Shown here piece after piece: positions 9,907 through 18,031 of a stretch of DNA of 64,000 bases. This DNA comes from Gemmatimonadota bacterium. GTDB taxonomy: Bacteria > Gemmatimonadota > Gemmatimonadetes > Gemmatimonadales > Gemmatimonadaceae. The stretch covers positions 248,001-312,000 of the forward strand of contig JADJRJ010000027.1 in NCBI GenBank assembly GCA_016712265.1, read 5' to 3'. Each line of letters opens with the position of its first letter. Position 1 is the stretch's first letter. The notes below the pieces were generated by a model. That model was not told where the DNA came from. It saw only the letters and a program-made list of their open reading frames with translations, and made no database searches. The position numbers and the translations under genes are program-made.

Positions 9907-10464
9907 ATGCGACGTCGAACGCTCATCCAGTCCGCCCTTGGCCTCGCGGCGATCGTCCCGATCCCACGGGTGCGGGCATGGGCCCTCGGGGCCGCCTTTC
10001 CGGGATTGCAGGAGGGCACGCTGCGCACGCTCGCGGCGACCGTGCTCCCGTCGTCGTTAGGCAGGGCGGGTACTGACGAGGTGGCGGCGGAATTCGCCGA
10101 CTGGGTGGCGGGCTACCGCGCTGGCGCGGAGATGTCCCCCGGGTATGGCAGTCCCCGCGTGCGGTACAAGGGCGCCTCACCCGCGGCCCTCTTCCAGCGG
10201 CAGCTGCAGGCGCTGGCCGCCGGCGCACTCGCGTCCGATGACCTCGCGGTGCGGCGCCAGCAGCTCGCCGTGGAGCTGCAACGTGCAGGGATCAACGACC
10301 TGACCACCGTCCCACGGGGCGAGCACGTGGTCGCCGACTTCATGTCCTTCTGGTTTGCGAGCCCCGCGGCACACGACCTGGCCTACCAGGCCGCCATCGG
10401 GAAGGACCGCTGCCGCACCCTCGAGTCGTCGGCCCAGGTCCCGCCACCACTGGTGAAGAAGTGA
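9907..10464 (+). CDS. Tat-exported small subunit of a GMC dehydrogenase (gluconate 2-dehydrogenase subunit 3-like)
   Basis: 185 residues with a short twin-arginine-like leader (MRRRTLIQSALGLAAIVPIP). It belongs to the small subunit group that pairs with flavoprotein dehydrogenases: LRTLAATVLPSSLG...TDEVAAEFADWVAGY is the usual TLxALxxxLLP / DEVxxFxxxL pattern. Such subunits carry the flavoprotein out through the Tat pathway as a hitchhiker complex. Its stop overlaps the GTG start of the GMC gene by three bases, so the two are translationally coupled. Confidence 0.75.
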   Translation: MRRRTLIQSALGLAAIVPIPRVRAWALGAAFPGLQEGTLRTLAATVLPSSLGRAGTDEVAAEFADWVAGYRAGAEMSPGYGSPRVRYKGASPAALFQRQLQALAAGALASDDLAVRRQQLAVELQRAGINDLTTVPRGEHVVADFMSFWFASPAAHDLAYQAAIGKDRCRTLESSAQVPPPLVKK

Positions 10465-12050
10465 GCCCCATGCGCCGTGTCGAGACGGACGTCTGCGTGA
10501 TCGGGGGTGGCATTTCCGCAGCGCTGCTGGCTGAGGTGCTCTCGGAGCAGGCGCCCCAGCTCAGCGTGGTTGTCGTCGAGGCGGGTCGGCGGCTCTTCGA
10601 TGCGGAGAACCGACTCGAGTATCGCCGACGGTCGCTTGCCTACGACGAGAACCAGTGGCCGGGCGATTTCATCGAAGACCAGGGGGGCGAGGGGGTCATC
10701 AGTCGCACCATGGCCGTCGGCGGCTCCGCGATGCATTGGCAGGGGCATGCCAACCGCTTCTCCGCGGAGGACCTCCGCCTCCGGTCGATGTACGGGCTGG
10801 CGGAAGACTGGCCCCTGTCCTGGTCTGAGCTCGAACCCTGGCTCAGCGACGCCGAACGGCGCATTGGTGTGGCCGGTGAACCATCGCCCCATCCCGAGGA
10901 CGCGCGCTCATCACCGTATCCCATGCCCCCGATGCCGCTCACGTACAACCTCGAGCGCATCAAGGCCTGGGCGGAGACCGCGGGGCTGCCGTTCTACGGC
11001 TGCCCGGTGGCGCGCAACACCATTCCCTTCGACGGCCGCGCCCAGTGCCGGCGCTGCAACACCTGCACGGTGTGCCCGACCGGCGCCCGCTACTCCCCCG
11101 ACTACACCTTCAAGAAGCTGCTGGCGAGCCGACGCATCACGCTGCACGACCGTGTCCTGGTCCGTCGCCTCGTGATGCACGAGACCCGCCACGACATCGT
11201 GGCCGCGTTAGGCTACCACGCCGAGCGTCCCGAGGAACCGGTCGAGTACCGCGCACGGACCTTCGTCCTTGCTGCCGGATACGCCTGGAGTCCACACCTG
11301 CTCCTGCTCTCCGCGAACTCCCGTTTCCCCGGTGGCCTGGCCAACCGGTCGGACACGGTGGGGCGGTTCATGACGGGCCACCGGTTCACCACCGCCAACA
11401 TTGAGCTGAACGAGAAGCTCTATCCCGGGATGAACGCGCCGTACCCGCTCATCTCCCGGCAGCACTTCCGTTGTCCGACCGATGGTCCCTATGCCCGATT
11501 CGACGTCCAGATCTTCGAGAGCGAGTCGGGACGGCGTCCGCGTCTCCGGGGCGAGGGCGGCGAGGTGCTCTTTGGCGACGACCTCCTGCGCGACTGGAGT
11601 GCACGGGCCGCAAAGGGCGTGGCCCGCGTGCGCATGTACTCCGACACGCATCCCTCGCGCGACAGCCGCCTCACGCTCGACACGGGCACGAGGAATCGCC
11701 ACGGCGATCCCACGCCCCGTATCGTCCACCGGCTGGACGAAGCCAGCGAGGCCCGCGAGCCGGCGACCCAGTCGCGCATCCGCGGCATCTACGACGGTAT
11801 GGCGCGCTCGGGCGGTGGGCGTGTCCTCTCGGTGTCCGTCGCCGACTACCAGGACCATCCAGCCGGCGGGTGCCGCATGGGCAGCAACCCGGCGGCGAGC
11901 GTGTGCGACAGTTTCGGGCGAACGCACGACCACCCCAACCTGTTCGTCGTTGGCGCGCCGACCCTCCCGACCGGTGGGTGCACGAACGGAACCATCACCT
12001 TCGCGGGACTCACACTGCGGAGCGCGGCGCATCTGGCAGCGACGATGTGA
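10461..12050 (+). CDS. GMC oxidoreductase, flavoprotein large subunit
   Basis: 529 residues (GTG start overlapping the upstream stop; an ATG at 10470 is possible). It has an N-terminal FAD-binding Rossmann motif VCVIGGGISAALLAE and VVVVEAGRRL. A cysteine cluster CRRCNTCTVCPTGA near residue 200 is like that of dehydrogenases that bind an Fe-S or structural metal. The GMC C-terminal block HPAGGCRMG...GAPTLPTGGCTNGTITFAGL supplies the catalytic His region. It has no export signal of its own, which fits co-export with the Tat subunit encoded just upstream. It probably oxidises a sugar or polyol in the periplasm and passes electrons to the respiratory chain; no cytochrome subunit is encoded nearby. 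Confidence 0.85.
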   Translation: MSPMRRVETDVCVIGGGISAALLAEVLSEQAPQLSVVVVEAGRRLFDAENRLEYRRRSLAYDENQWPGDFIEDQGGEGVISRTMAVGGSAMHWQGHANRFSAEDLRLRSMYGLAEDWPLSWSELEPWLSDAERRIGVAGEPSPHPEDARSSPYPMPPMPLTYNLERIKAWAETAGLPFYGCPVARNTIPFDGRAQCRRCNTCTVCPTGARYSPDYTFKKLLASRRITLHDRVLVRRLVMHETRHDIVAALGYHAERPEEPVEYRARTFVLAAGYAWSPHLLLLSANSRFPGGLANRSDTVGRFMTGHRFTTANIELNEKLYPGMNAPYPLISRQHFRCPTDGPYARFDVQIFESESGRRPRLRGEGGEVLFGDDLLRDWSARAAKGVARVRMYSDTHPSRDSRLTLDTGTRNRHGDPTPRIVHRLDEASEAREPATQSRIRGIYDGMARSGGGRVLSVSVADYQDHPAGGCRMGSNPAASVCDSFGRTHDHPNLFVVGAPTLPTGGCTNGTITFAGLTLRSAAHLAATM

Positions 12051-12088
12051 TGCGCCGTGGGACGCTGATCGGCGGGCGCTGAGGATTC

Positions 12089-12853
12089 CTAACGACCCGG
12101 TGCGGCCGCGACCGTCACGCGCCGGATCCGGTCCAGGCGTGGATACTCACGGTCCATGAACGCGTTGCCCCCACGCTCGAGCGGCCCCTGACGTCCCTGG
12201 CGCACCCCGCCGCCGGACTCTTCGCCGTATCCTGAATACAGCGCGTCCACGACCTCCATCCCCTGCACCACCGTCCCCAGCACCGTGAACGGCTCCACGT
12301 CGTTGCGCGGGTTGTCGGCAAGATTGATGTAGATCTGCGTGTTGCGCGTGTGCTCGCGCCCGGGCCCTTCATATGAGAAGGCGAACGTGCCGCGTTTGTT
12401 GGTGGAGCGCGGGGGGTCGTCCTTGAGGTAGCGTCCCTTCCACACCGCGTTCACCGCGGAGTCCCCGTGCAACCCGAACTGCGCGATGTATCCGGCGCGC
12501 ACCCGGTGAAATCGCGTGTCGTTGTAGTAGCCCAGCCGGGCGAGGTTGTAGAGGCGATCCGCGCCGATCGGTCCCCAGTCGCGATGCAGCTCCAGCACGA
12601 AGGCCCCTTTCGTGGTCTCGAATCTCAGGTGGGAGACCGGCGGTGCGGGCCGCGTCCACTCGGCGCTCGCGGGATCCAGCAGGATTGGCGCAGTTCGCCC
12701 GCCCGGCGTCGCACACGCTGCAACGGCCGCGAGCCCAAAGGCCCACAGGGGGCGGAACCTCGTCCCCCGAGGCAGCGCCCAGTTGAGCGTCGCGCTTCTC
12801 CCGACGATGACGCCAGAGCGGTCAGTCGGCTTCACTCGTCGATCGCGGGCCAT
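12089..12853 (-). CDS. Cyclophilin-type peptidyl-prolyl isomerase, predicted lipoprotein
   Basis: 254 residues from the ATG at 12853. Residues 25-45 form a lipoprotein-type leader ending AFGLAAVAACATPGG. The cyclophilin domain follows: FETTKGAFVLELHRDWGP, DRLYNLARLGYYNDTRFHRVRAGYIAQFG, FAFSYEGP, NTQIYINLADNPRND, FTVLGTVVQGMEVVDAL. Family members isomerise X-Pro bonds in secreted proteins. The first 20 residues (MARDRRVKPTDRSG) are unusual before a signal and overlap the broken 3' end of a BrnA-like antitoxin gene, so a rearrangement may have created this N terminus. It is convergent with the GMC gene, 38 bases away. Confidence 0.85.
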   Translation of the reverse strand: MARDRRVKPTDRSGVIVGRSATLNWALPRGTRFRPLWAFGLAAVAACATPGGRTAPILLDPASAEWTRPAPPVSHLRFETTKGAFVLELHRDWGPIGADRLYNLARLGYYNDTRFHRVRAGYIAQFGLHGDSAVNAVWKGRYLKDDPPRSTNKRGTFAFSYEGPGREHTRNTQIYINLADNPRNDVEPFTVLGTVVQGMEVVDALYSGYGEESGGGVRQGRQGPLERGGNAFMDREYPRLDRIRRVTVAAAPGR

Positions 12854-13061
12854 GGTTGATCGAATTCGCCCCCTTCGTGACGGGCATGACCACACGCGCC
12901 TCCTCCCAGAAGTCGGCAGGAAAGTCTCGCAGTTCAGCCGGTGACGTCCTGGCAATCTCCGCATCGGTGAGCCGGCGGAGACGGGCAAGGTCAGCCCGGC
13001 CCTGCGTCGGGGTCGGGGTCGGGGTCGACTTGCGAGTGGATGGCTTCGAGGCTTTCGGCAT
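12822..13061 (-). pseudogene. Truncated BrnA-like antitoxin
   Basis: A 79-residue frame beginning MPKASKPSTRKSTP and containing LTDAEIARTSPAELRDFPADFWEEARVVMPVTK. This is the usual linker before the ribbon-helix-helix domain in BrnA/CopG-type antitoxins (TDxEI...LpxDFWxxAxVVxPVTKxAISIR). After VTKGANSIN the similarity stops, and the DNA-binding RHH half (expected DxDVLDWFR) is missing. It runs into the start of the cyclophilin gene. No BrnT toxin is upstream. It is likely a deletion remnant. Confidence 0.5.
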
Positions 13062-13085
13062 AGTGGCGGCGCTCCTTGCTCGGCG

Positions 13086-13391
13086 CTACGCCGCGCTTCC
13101 CGTCCACGGACGAATCCGACGGAGCACCGGGGCAAGCGCCCGTGCGGCGACCTCGGTGTCGTACGCCGCCTGCGCCCGCAACCAGTAGCCGTTGGACAGG
13201 CCAAAGAAGCGGCACAGCCGCAGGTCCGTATCGGCGGTCACGGCTCGACGCCCTGCGATGATCTCGCCAATGCGTTGGGCCGGCACGCCGATTTCCTTGG
13301 CGAGCCGATACTGGGACAGCTCCATCGGCACGAGGAATTCCTCGAGCAACAGCTGCCCAGGGGTCACGGGCATCATTGCTGTCCCTGACAT
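13086..13391 (-). CDS. higA: HigA-family addiction-module antitoxin
   Basis: 101 residues. It starts PVTPGQLLLEEFLVPMELSQYRLAKEIGVPAQRIGEIIAGRRAV, the standard HigA/VapI helix-turn-helix (P.HPGE.L.EEFL.PLGLS...LA..l.V...rI..I..G.R.i). The closing segment FFGLSNGYWLRAQAAYD is also typical. HigA binds DNA and neutralises a HigB ribosome-dependent mRNase, but no higB is adjacent. Its ATG directly abuts the TGA of the HicB-like gene. About 20 extra residues follow the domain. Confidence 0.85.
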   Translation of the reverse strand: MSGTAMMPVTPGQLLLEEFLVPMELSQYRLAKEIGVPAQRIGEIIAGRRAVTADTDLRLCRFFGLSNGYWLRAQAAYDTEVAARALAPVLRRIRPWTGSAA

Positions 13392-13598
13392 TCAAGCAAC
13401 CTGGAAAGACAAGTCCACCAACTCTGGGACCGCCGCCCCGTGCTCCCTCTTCTCCGCGAGGACCCGAAGGGCCAACGCCTGCACCCGCTCAACAGCGTCA
13501 TTCCGGGTATGCCCATAGGTCAGGACACCAGGCAACGTCGGCACCTCCGCCAGCCAGCGGCCGTCGGCTTCGGCCTCGACGTCGATGATGAGTTTCAT
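13392..13598 (-). CDS. HicB-like antitoxin without HicA
   Basis: 68 residues from the ATG at 13598: MKLIIDVEAEADGRWLAEV, then LPGVLTYGHTRNDAVERVQALALRVLAEKREHG. This is the short HicB fold, a three-stranded sheet plus helix with the GxW.AEVP.LPGV...G.T..EA motif. HicB proteins of this type are normally encoded next to a HicA double-stranded-RNA-binding mRNase. None is found on either side; an unrelated HigA follows with no gap. The longer upstream frame is a shadow. Confidence 0.75.
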   Translation of the reverse strand: MKLIIDVEAEADGRWLAEVPTLPGVLTYGHTRNDAVERVQALALRVLAEKREHGAAVPELVDLSFQVA

Positions 13599-13611
13599 CG
13601 GACCCTCCCGG

Positions 13612-13731
13612 TCACCGAACGCTGCCGAGGAGGCCCTCAGCGTAGAGCTGGCCGCGGGATTTCCGGGCACACTTCGCCTCGCCCTCCGCCGCGAGGAACT
13701 CGGCATCCGGCAGGGAGTTGGCAGTTCTCAT
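13612..13731 (-). pseudogene. Ribbon-helix-helix antitoxin remnant
   Basis: 39 codons from the ATG at 13731. MRTANSLPDAEFLAAEGEAK and KSRGQLYAEGL match the usual RHH/MazE-type N terminus (MRTTISLPD..F.AAE..AKRL.KSRSQLYAEAL). The frame ends a few codons later (LGSVR), so the C-terminal toxin-binding part is gone. It lies 13 bases upstream of the HicB-like start and is on the same strand. Confidence 0.45.
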
Positions 13732-13863
13732 CCCCGTAGTATGGCGGACCCGATCGTTGCGGCAAGCCCACACCGATCCGCCGAAAGTGGGCTTGAACCC
13801 TGCATCTGCCGGCGTTCTCGACTCAGGAGTGAATTCCTTCCCCCGGAGAGGTAACATTCATCC

Positions 13864-14337
13864 ATGCCTGTCGCTCGCATCTACCTGGACACGTCCGTCA
13901 TCGGCGGCTGCTTCGATCGGGAGTTTGCCACGTGGTCACGCGCGCTCGTGGAGGATTTTCGGGCCCAAAGGTTCCGACCGGTCGTCTCCGACCTGGTGGC
14001 GGCGGAACTCGCCATGGCTCCTCCCATGGTTCGCGAGCTGTTCAATGAGCTGTTGGGCCTGGCTGACCCGCCCCTCACCACCACGCCGGAAGTCGTCGAG
14101 CTGGCCGGTCGCTATGCGTCCCACGGGGTGCTACCCGCGCGGTTCCAGAATGACCTGCTGCACATAGCGCTCGCGAGCGTCGCCAATACCGACATCCTCG
14201 TGAGTTGGAACTTTCGGCACATCGTCCGATTCGACAAGATTCGAGTATTCAATGCCGTGAACCTGGAGGCGGGCTACAAGGCCATCGCCATTCACTCTCC
14301 GAGGGAGGTCGCAACGTATGGGCTGGAAGCCGAGTGA
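13864..14337 (+). CDS. PIN-domain protein (putative toxin RNase)
   Basis: 157 residues: RIYLDTSVIGGCFDREF at the N terminus supplies the first PIN aspartate, VSDLVAAELAMAP the acidic residue of strand/helix 3, LQNDLLHIALASVANTDILVSWNFRHI-type sequence the third and fourth acidic positions. The NDxxHIA..... D.LVSWNF block is typical of the PIN subfamily often found beside small unnamed partners. It would cut RNA with Mg2+ or Mn2+. The next gene overlaps its last 20 bases. Confidence 0.8.
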   Translation: MPVARIYLDTSVIGGCFDREFATWSRALVEDFRAQRFRPVVSDLVAAELAMAPPMVRELFNELLGLADPPLTTTPEVVELAGRYASHGVLPARFQNDLLHIALASVANTDILVSWNFRHIVRFDKIRVFNAVNLEAGYKAIAIHSPREVATYGLEAE

Positions 14338-14533
14338 GGAGCAGCCGTGGCCGCCCGCGAGCGAGGCCCCGGTGTTGGACGCGGTCACCTGGGTGCGAGG
14401 TGTGCGTGATCAGATGTACAGCGAAACGGCAACCCTGTCCGCTGACGCCTTGCTGCAGGAGATAGCGGACCGCGCTGCTGGCGTGATCCCTCCGACCGAG
14501 GCGGTCTCCGGGAGCACCGCGCCCAACAAGTAG
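14318..14533 (+). CDS. Small partner (likely antitoxin) of the PIN protein
   Basis: 71 residues, overlapping the PIN gene by 20 bases. It is acidic, with VTWVRGVRDQMYSETATLSADALLQEIADRAAGVIPP. Short proteins with the signature VR.vRD.my.eT..ls.eELi..i are repeatedly encoded after PIN genes of this group and are assumed to be their antitoxins. No known DNA-binding domain is visible, so if it is an antitoxin it may not be the autoregulator. Confidence 0.6.
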   Translation: MGWKPSEEQPWPPASEAPVLDAVTWVRGVRDQMYSETATLSADALLQEIADRAAGVIPPTEAVSGSTAPNK

Positions 14534-14717
14534 CGGCCCCTGGGCACAGGCATGTGATCGGCGTGCTCGCGCAGCTAAAGAGGACGGCTCCCGCCACTCC
14601 GCCGCGGTCCGTATGGCGCAAGGACCCTTACCGCCTCGCCGGCCCCTCGGTCAGGTGCAAACCGGACTCGCGTCTAACCGACCAGTCGAGAGACGTTCAA
14701 CGTGTGAGGCAAGAGCG

Positions 14718-15047
14718 ATGAGTACCCTGAGTCTACGGCTTCCAGACTCGCTACATGCGAAGGTCAAGGAATTGGCCGAAAAGGACGCAGTGTCGATCAA
14801 TCAGTTCATCGCCATCGCCGTGGCCGAGAAGATGGCGGCACTATTGACGCTGGACTACCTGGCGGAGCGTGGCGCGCGAGGCAACCGGGCAGTATTTGAG
14901 GCGGCGTTGGCACGGGTACCGTCGCGGCCGCCGGTCCCCGGGGACGAACTGCCCCCGGGATGGTCGTCGGATCCGGCGGTATCCGCATCCGGGCGACGCA
15001 AGCAACCGAACCGAAAACGGAAGGGACGCACGGCAGCGTCGCGTTGA
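14718..15047 (+). CDS. HicB-family ribbon-helix-helix protein
   Basis: 109 residues from the ATG at 14718. The RHH region reads STLSLRLPDSLHAKVKEL and KDAVSINQFIAIAVAEK, the form seen in stand-alone HicB-related antitoxins (LS.RLPdsLH..lk.lA..egvSiNqfi..AvaEK). The middle (LTLDYLAERGARGNRAVFEAALARVP) is the usual second block, followed by a Pro-rich and basic tail. No toxin is adjacent. It may be an orphan regulator. Confidence 0.7.
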   Translation: MSTLSLRLPDSLHAKVKELAEKDAVSINQFIAIAVAEKMAALLTLDYLAERGARGNRAVFEAALARVPSRPPVPGDELPPGWSSDPAVSASGRRKQPNRKRKGRTAASR

Positions 15048-15078
15048 GGTCCGCTGGGCGCGACTGGTCCCGCGGTTC

Positions 15079-15873
15079 TTAGCGCTTCGCCAGTCCCTCG
15101 GTCAGCTCAATCCGCGTCCCCGCCGGATCAATCAGGAACGCGAGCTTCAGCCCGATCCCCGGCACGTCGCGGAACGGCACCTCAAAGGTCACCCCGTCCG
15201 CTGCGAGCTTTTTGGTGAACGCTTCCAGGTCCTTCACCTCGAAGCCGATGTGATCCAGTGACCGGCCCTTCGTCGCCCCCTGCGCCGCGTCCGTCTTGCG
15301 GAAGCTGAACGACATCCCCGGCACTCCCATCGCATTGGCGTTCGCCGCCGTCGGCGTCGCCGCGCTGAAGTGCTTCGCGTACCAGGCGCGCAGCCCGTCC
15401 ACGTCGGGAGCGTAGAAGTGGACATGGAAGAGCTCGATCGCCGCCGCCTGCGTCGGCGCCGGGTAGAACTCCACCTTCACGTTGTCCGGGAAGGTCGAGA
15501 CAATCTCCAGGGAATCATCACGCGTGAGCGGAACGCCAGCGGCCTTGAGCTTCGCACTCGTCCCCGCGAGGTCCTTCACCCGCAGCGCGAAGTGGTCCAC
15601 CGTCGACCCCACGGACCCCTGGGCGCGTTCGGCCTGGCCGAGGATCAGGAAGACCCCGGGGAGCTTGAGCATCTCGAGCGTACCGCTCTGGACCACCTGC
15701 GCGCCGAACAGCTCGACCCAGATCCTTTTGTGCGCCGCCGGATCCTTCACCATCATGTGGATGTGCCCGGACGAGACCCCCGCCGCATTGGGCGCCGGAA
15801 GCTGTGCCCGAGCGGGCTCGGCCAAGAGGAACCCGGTCAGGGCAAGGGCGGCGAGGCTGGTCCGGCGATACAT
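15079..15873 (-). CDS. Secreted VOC (glyoxalase/dioxygenase-fold) protein
   Basis: 264 residues with a Sec signal (SLAALALTGFLLAEPARAQ). Two vicinal-oxygen-chelate modules follow: GHIHMMVKDPAAHKRIW...VDHFALRVKDLAG and FHVHFYAPDVDGLRAWY...LDHIGFEVKDLEAF, ending DPAGTRIELTEG. The paired HxH/E positions could hold one metal ion. Such exported tandem-VOC proteins are common but have no defined substrate. It is convergent with the HicB-like gene and stands alone. Confidence 0.8.
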   Translation of the reverse strand: MYRRTSLAALALTGFLLAEPARAQLPAPNAAGVSSGHIHMMVKDPAAHKRIWVELFGAQVVQSGTLEMLKLPGVFLILGQAERAQGSVGSTVDHFALRVKDLAGTSAKLKAAGVPLTRDDSLEIVSTFPDNVKVEFYPAPTQAAAIELFHVHFYAPDVDGLRAWYAKHFSAATPTAANANAMGVPGMSFSFRKTDAAQGATKGRSLDHIGFEVKDLEAFTKKLAADGVTFEVPFRDVPGIGLKLAFLIDPAGTRIELTEGLAKR

Positions 15874-16243
15874 GGGAGACTCCTGTCTCGAAAACGTGGG
15901 TCGCGAGCGCGGGGCAACCTGAACGTATCAACCCGCGTCGCGCAGAGCCAGAATCGGCGAGTCCTGCAACGCGTGCCCTGCAGGCAACTTACGGCCCCCC
16001 CGCGCCCCCTCTCCGCCCAGGCCCCAGCGACCCCCGGCAAGTGGGTGGGACAAGGCGGATCCCGACCTGCAGCCCCACGTCGCGGAGGTCCGACGGGCGA
16101 TGCGAGCGCTTGGGGCGGACACGCCGCGGCCGCGAATCGTTCGGCCCTGATCGACCACCAGGAAGCCAGTCGTACCGATGCGACAGGTCCCCATCAGGAT
16201 CTTTCGGAAGCGGCGGATTCGACGACCGATCTGGTGAGGCCGC
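15874..16243. other. Intergenic region, no gene seen
   Basis: About 370 bases between two minus-strand genes. Open frames here have no recognisable domains and are composition artefacts. The promoter of the VOC gene should lie in the first part (15874-15950), but I could not fix -35/-10 boxes with confidence. Confidence 0.4.
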
Positions 16244-17683
16244 TTACTCGATCACCTTCCAGTGACCGCCCTTGTCGGGGCCGATGCGCTCCAGTCGACC
16301 GGCTTCGCGGAGCTTCCGGACAGCCCTTTCGATGGCGCTGGACGACCTGCGCAACTCCGCAGCGAGTTCTGGGATCGAGAGCTTCGGATTCGATCGCAGG
16401 AGGGCCAGAATCGCCTCCGGCGTTTTCCCCGGCGTTTTCCCCGGCGTTTTCCCCGGCGTTTTCCCCGTCGTTTTCTGGGGCGCCTCTGGGGCGTTTTCTG
16501 GGGCGCTCGCCACGGGAAGGCCGAAGGTCACCACCACCGCCCCCGGCCGCAGGGCGACCGTGGGCGGCTCGTGCCCGGCGTCCCGCATGAGTCGAGCGAT
16601 CTTGAGCGTGCCTCGCCCCCAGGTCTCGATGATCCCTCGCCGGTAGAACGTGCGCGCGATCATCGGATTCCAGGGCCTCGACTCGTGCTCGCGGAAGAGC
16701 GCCTCCGGGGTCAGCCCGAAGTGCAGGTCGCCGATGGAGATGATCTCCAGCCGATCGTCGTAGAGCGCCACGCTCACCGAGCCGCCGCCGATGGAGTAGT
16801 CGCGATGAACGAACGCATTCGCGAGTGCCTCGCGCATCGCCTCCACCGGCAGCAGGGGCGTGTCCTCGCGGTCCATGCGTCCCGGGATAATGCGTCCGGC
16901 GATGGGCAGCGACTCGATCAGGAATCGCTCCGCTCGGCGCATCAGGGCAAAGGCGTTGCCGTGGAACTCCCGATTGTCGAGGAACTCATCGCGTGTGGTT
17001 CCCTTGAACCGCGCCACCTTGAGCAGCAGCTGCGGGTAGTCCGGCAAGGGTGCTTCGTCCTTGCAGAACAGCACGACCGCGGCGCGAGAGACGTGGTCGC
17101 CGTCGACGAGCAGCCCGAGACCTCGCAGGATCTCCAGCGGCTCGCGTGTCCCGGGGTCATCGATACGGCCGCGACGGATGGACTCCTCGAGCGTGAGCAC
17201 CATCTCGCGGGTGTCGAGCCGGGTCACGTCCCAGCCTACAGCGGGCCGGTTCTCCCAGCGTTCGATGGCGTGCATCTCCTCCAGGAGCAGTCGCTGCCAG
17301 GTCTCCCGCGGCATCGTCCTGGTGGTGTTCAGCACGCGCTCGTAGGCTACGCCCCGAAATGACACCGGCGTTCGAGGGCTCCGTGCTACGGTCAGCAGTA
17401 GGACCTCGCGTTCCGCATCAACAGGCACGCGCTCCACAACAGGCAGCACCGGCGGCTCGAAGCCCTGGAACTCCTGGGCCAATTCTTCGAGGGTGCGATC
17501 GGCGACGTTCTGGCCGACGATCTTGCCAGCCGGAGTGACGCCAAACAGCAGTTGCCCGCCCTGTCCGTTGGCAAAGGCGCACAGCGTGCGGCACGCGCGC
17601 TCCTTCTCGGCGGTGGACTTCTTGAATTCCAGCGTCGCGGATTCGCCGGCTGCAACGAGCGAAGAGAGCTGATTCGAGTTCAT
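16244..17683 (-). CDS. AlbA_2 / RecG-like ATP-binding transcriptional regulator
   Basis: 479 residues. The N-terminal AlbA_2 (Schlafen-like) domain covers residues 1-130 (ESATLEFKKSTAEKER...CAFANGQGGQLLFGV). A central region with EAMREALANAFVHRDYSIGGG is like the HATPase-type C-terminal part of these proteins. A winged helix ends the protein (LLRSNPKLSIPELAAELRRSSSAIERAVRKLREAGRLERIG). Between them lies a GKTP tetrapeptide repeat coded by a 12-bp tandem repeat (16417-16476). Such proteins are annotated as RecG-like helicases or regulators but lack the helicase motor. They are frequent in toxin-antitoxin and defence neighbourhoods. An ImmA/IrrE remnant begins just upstream. Confidence 0.8.
   Translation of the reverse strand: MNSNQLSSLVAAGESATLEFKKSTAEKERACRTLCAFANGQGGQLLFGVTPAGKIVGQNVADRTLEELAQEFQGFEPPVLPVVERVPVDAEREVLLLTVARSPRTPVSFRGVAYERVLNTTRTMPRETWQRLLLEEMHAIERWENRPAVGWDVTRLDTREMVLTLEESIRRGRIDDPGTREPLEILRGLGLLVDGDHVSRAAVVLFCKDEAPLPDYPQLLLKVARFKGTTRDEFLDNREFHGNAFALMRRAERFLIESLPIAGRIIPGRMDREDTPLLPVEAMREALANAFVHRDYSIGGGSVSVALYDDRLEIISIGDLHFGLTPEALFREHESRPWNPMIARTFYRRGIIETWGRGTLKIARLMRDAGHEPPTVALRPGAVVVTFGLPVASAPENAPEAPQKTTGKTPGKTPGKTPGKTPEAILALLRSNPKLSIPELAAELRRSSSAIERAVRKLREAGRLERIGPDKGGHWKVIE
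16417..16476. repeat. 12-bp tandem repeat inside the AlbA_2 gene
   Basis: Four perfect copies of CCGGCGTTTTCC and a fifth imperfect copy (CCGTCGTTTTCT). On the coding minus strand they specify a GKTP linker repeat before the winged helix. The repeat length is a multiple of three, so copy-number change would lengthen or shorten the linker without a frameshift. Confidence 0.9.
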
Positions 17684-17895
17684 GCCGTTCCGCTCCCGGT
17701 CGGCTGCACGAACCGTGTGTCGAGCACCTCGGGACCGGGATCGGCAACGGCCCGATACGGGAGAGTGCGCAGATCCGGAACGGGTAGTGGCTCCTGCGAT
17801 GGCCTGGGGAATCGCTTGTTCAGGGCGCTCGCATCCGACCGAGCGCGCTCGCGCGCCCAGGTGAGCATGGTCGGCTCGACAGGAATCCGGTTCAT
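17680..17895 (-). pseudogene. Internally deleted ImmA/IrrE-type protein remnant
   Basis: From the ATG at 17895 the frame reads MNRIPVEPTMLTWARERA then RSDASALNKRFPRP, the N terminus of the fused XRE-ImmA/IrrE family (M.RIPVEP.lL.WARERAG.....La.rFP). It jumps straight to EPLPVPDLRTLP, which normally lies about 45 residues further on after the rest of the HTH. After PGPEVLDT it ends, so the HExxH peptidase domain is absent. The stop is three bases before the AlbA_2 start. It is a remnant of a larger regulator or toxin-antitoxin unit. Confidence 0.5.
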
Positions 17896-18031
17896 GGGAC
17901 TGAAGCGCACGATGCGCTCGGCGTCCCCTACGCGCAACGGCCCCGTGGTGTTCTTGGCACGCCTTCCGGTGGCATCCACTCCGCCATGGCCGCTCTTACC
18001 CGCCATAACATGACCACCGGCGCCGCGAACG

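Noticed and set aside
13760..13830. tRNA-like T-arm (GGGTTCAAGCCC on the minus strand)
   Set aside because: Flanking stem bases do not pair and no acceptor or anticodon arm fits.
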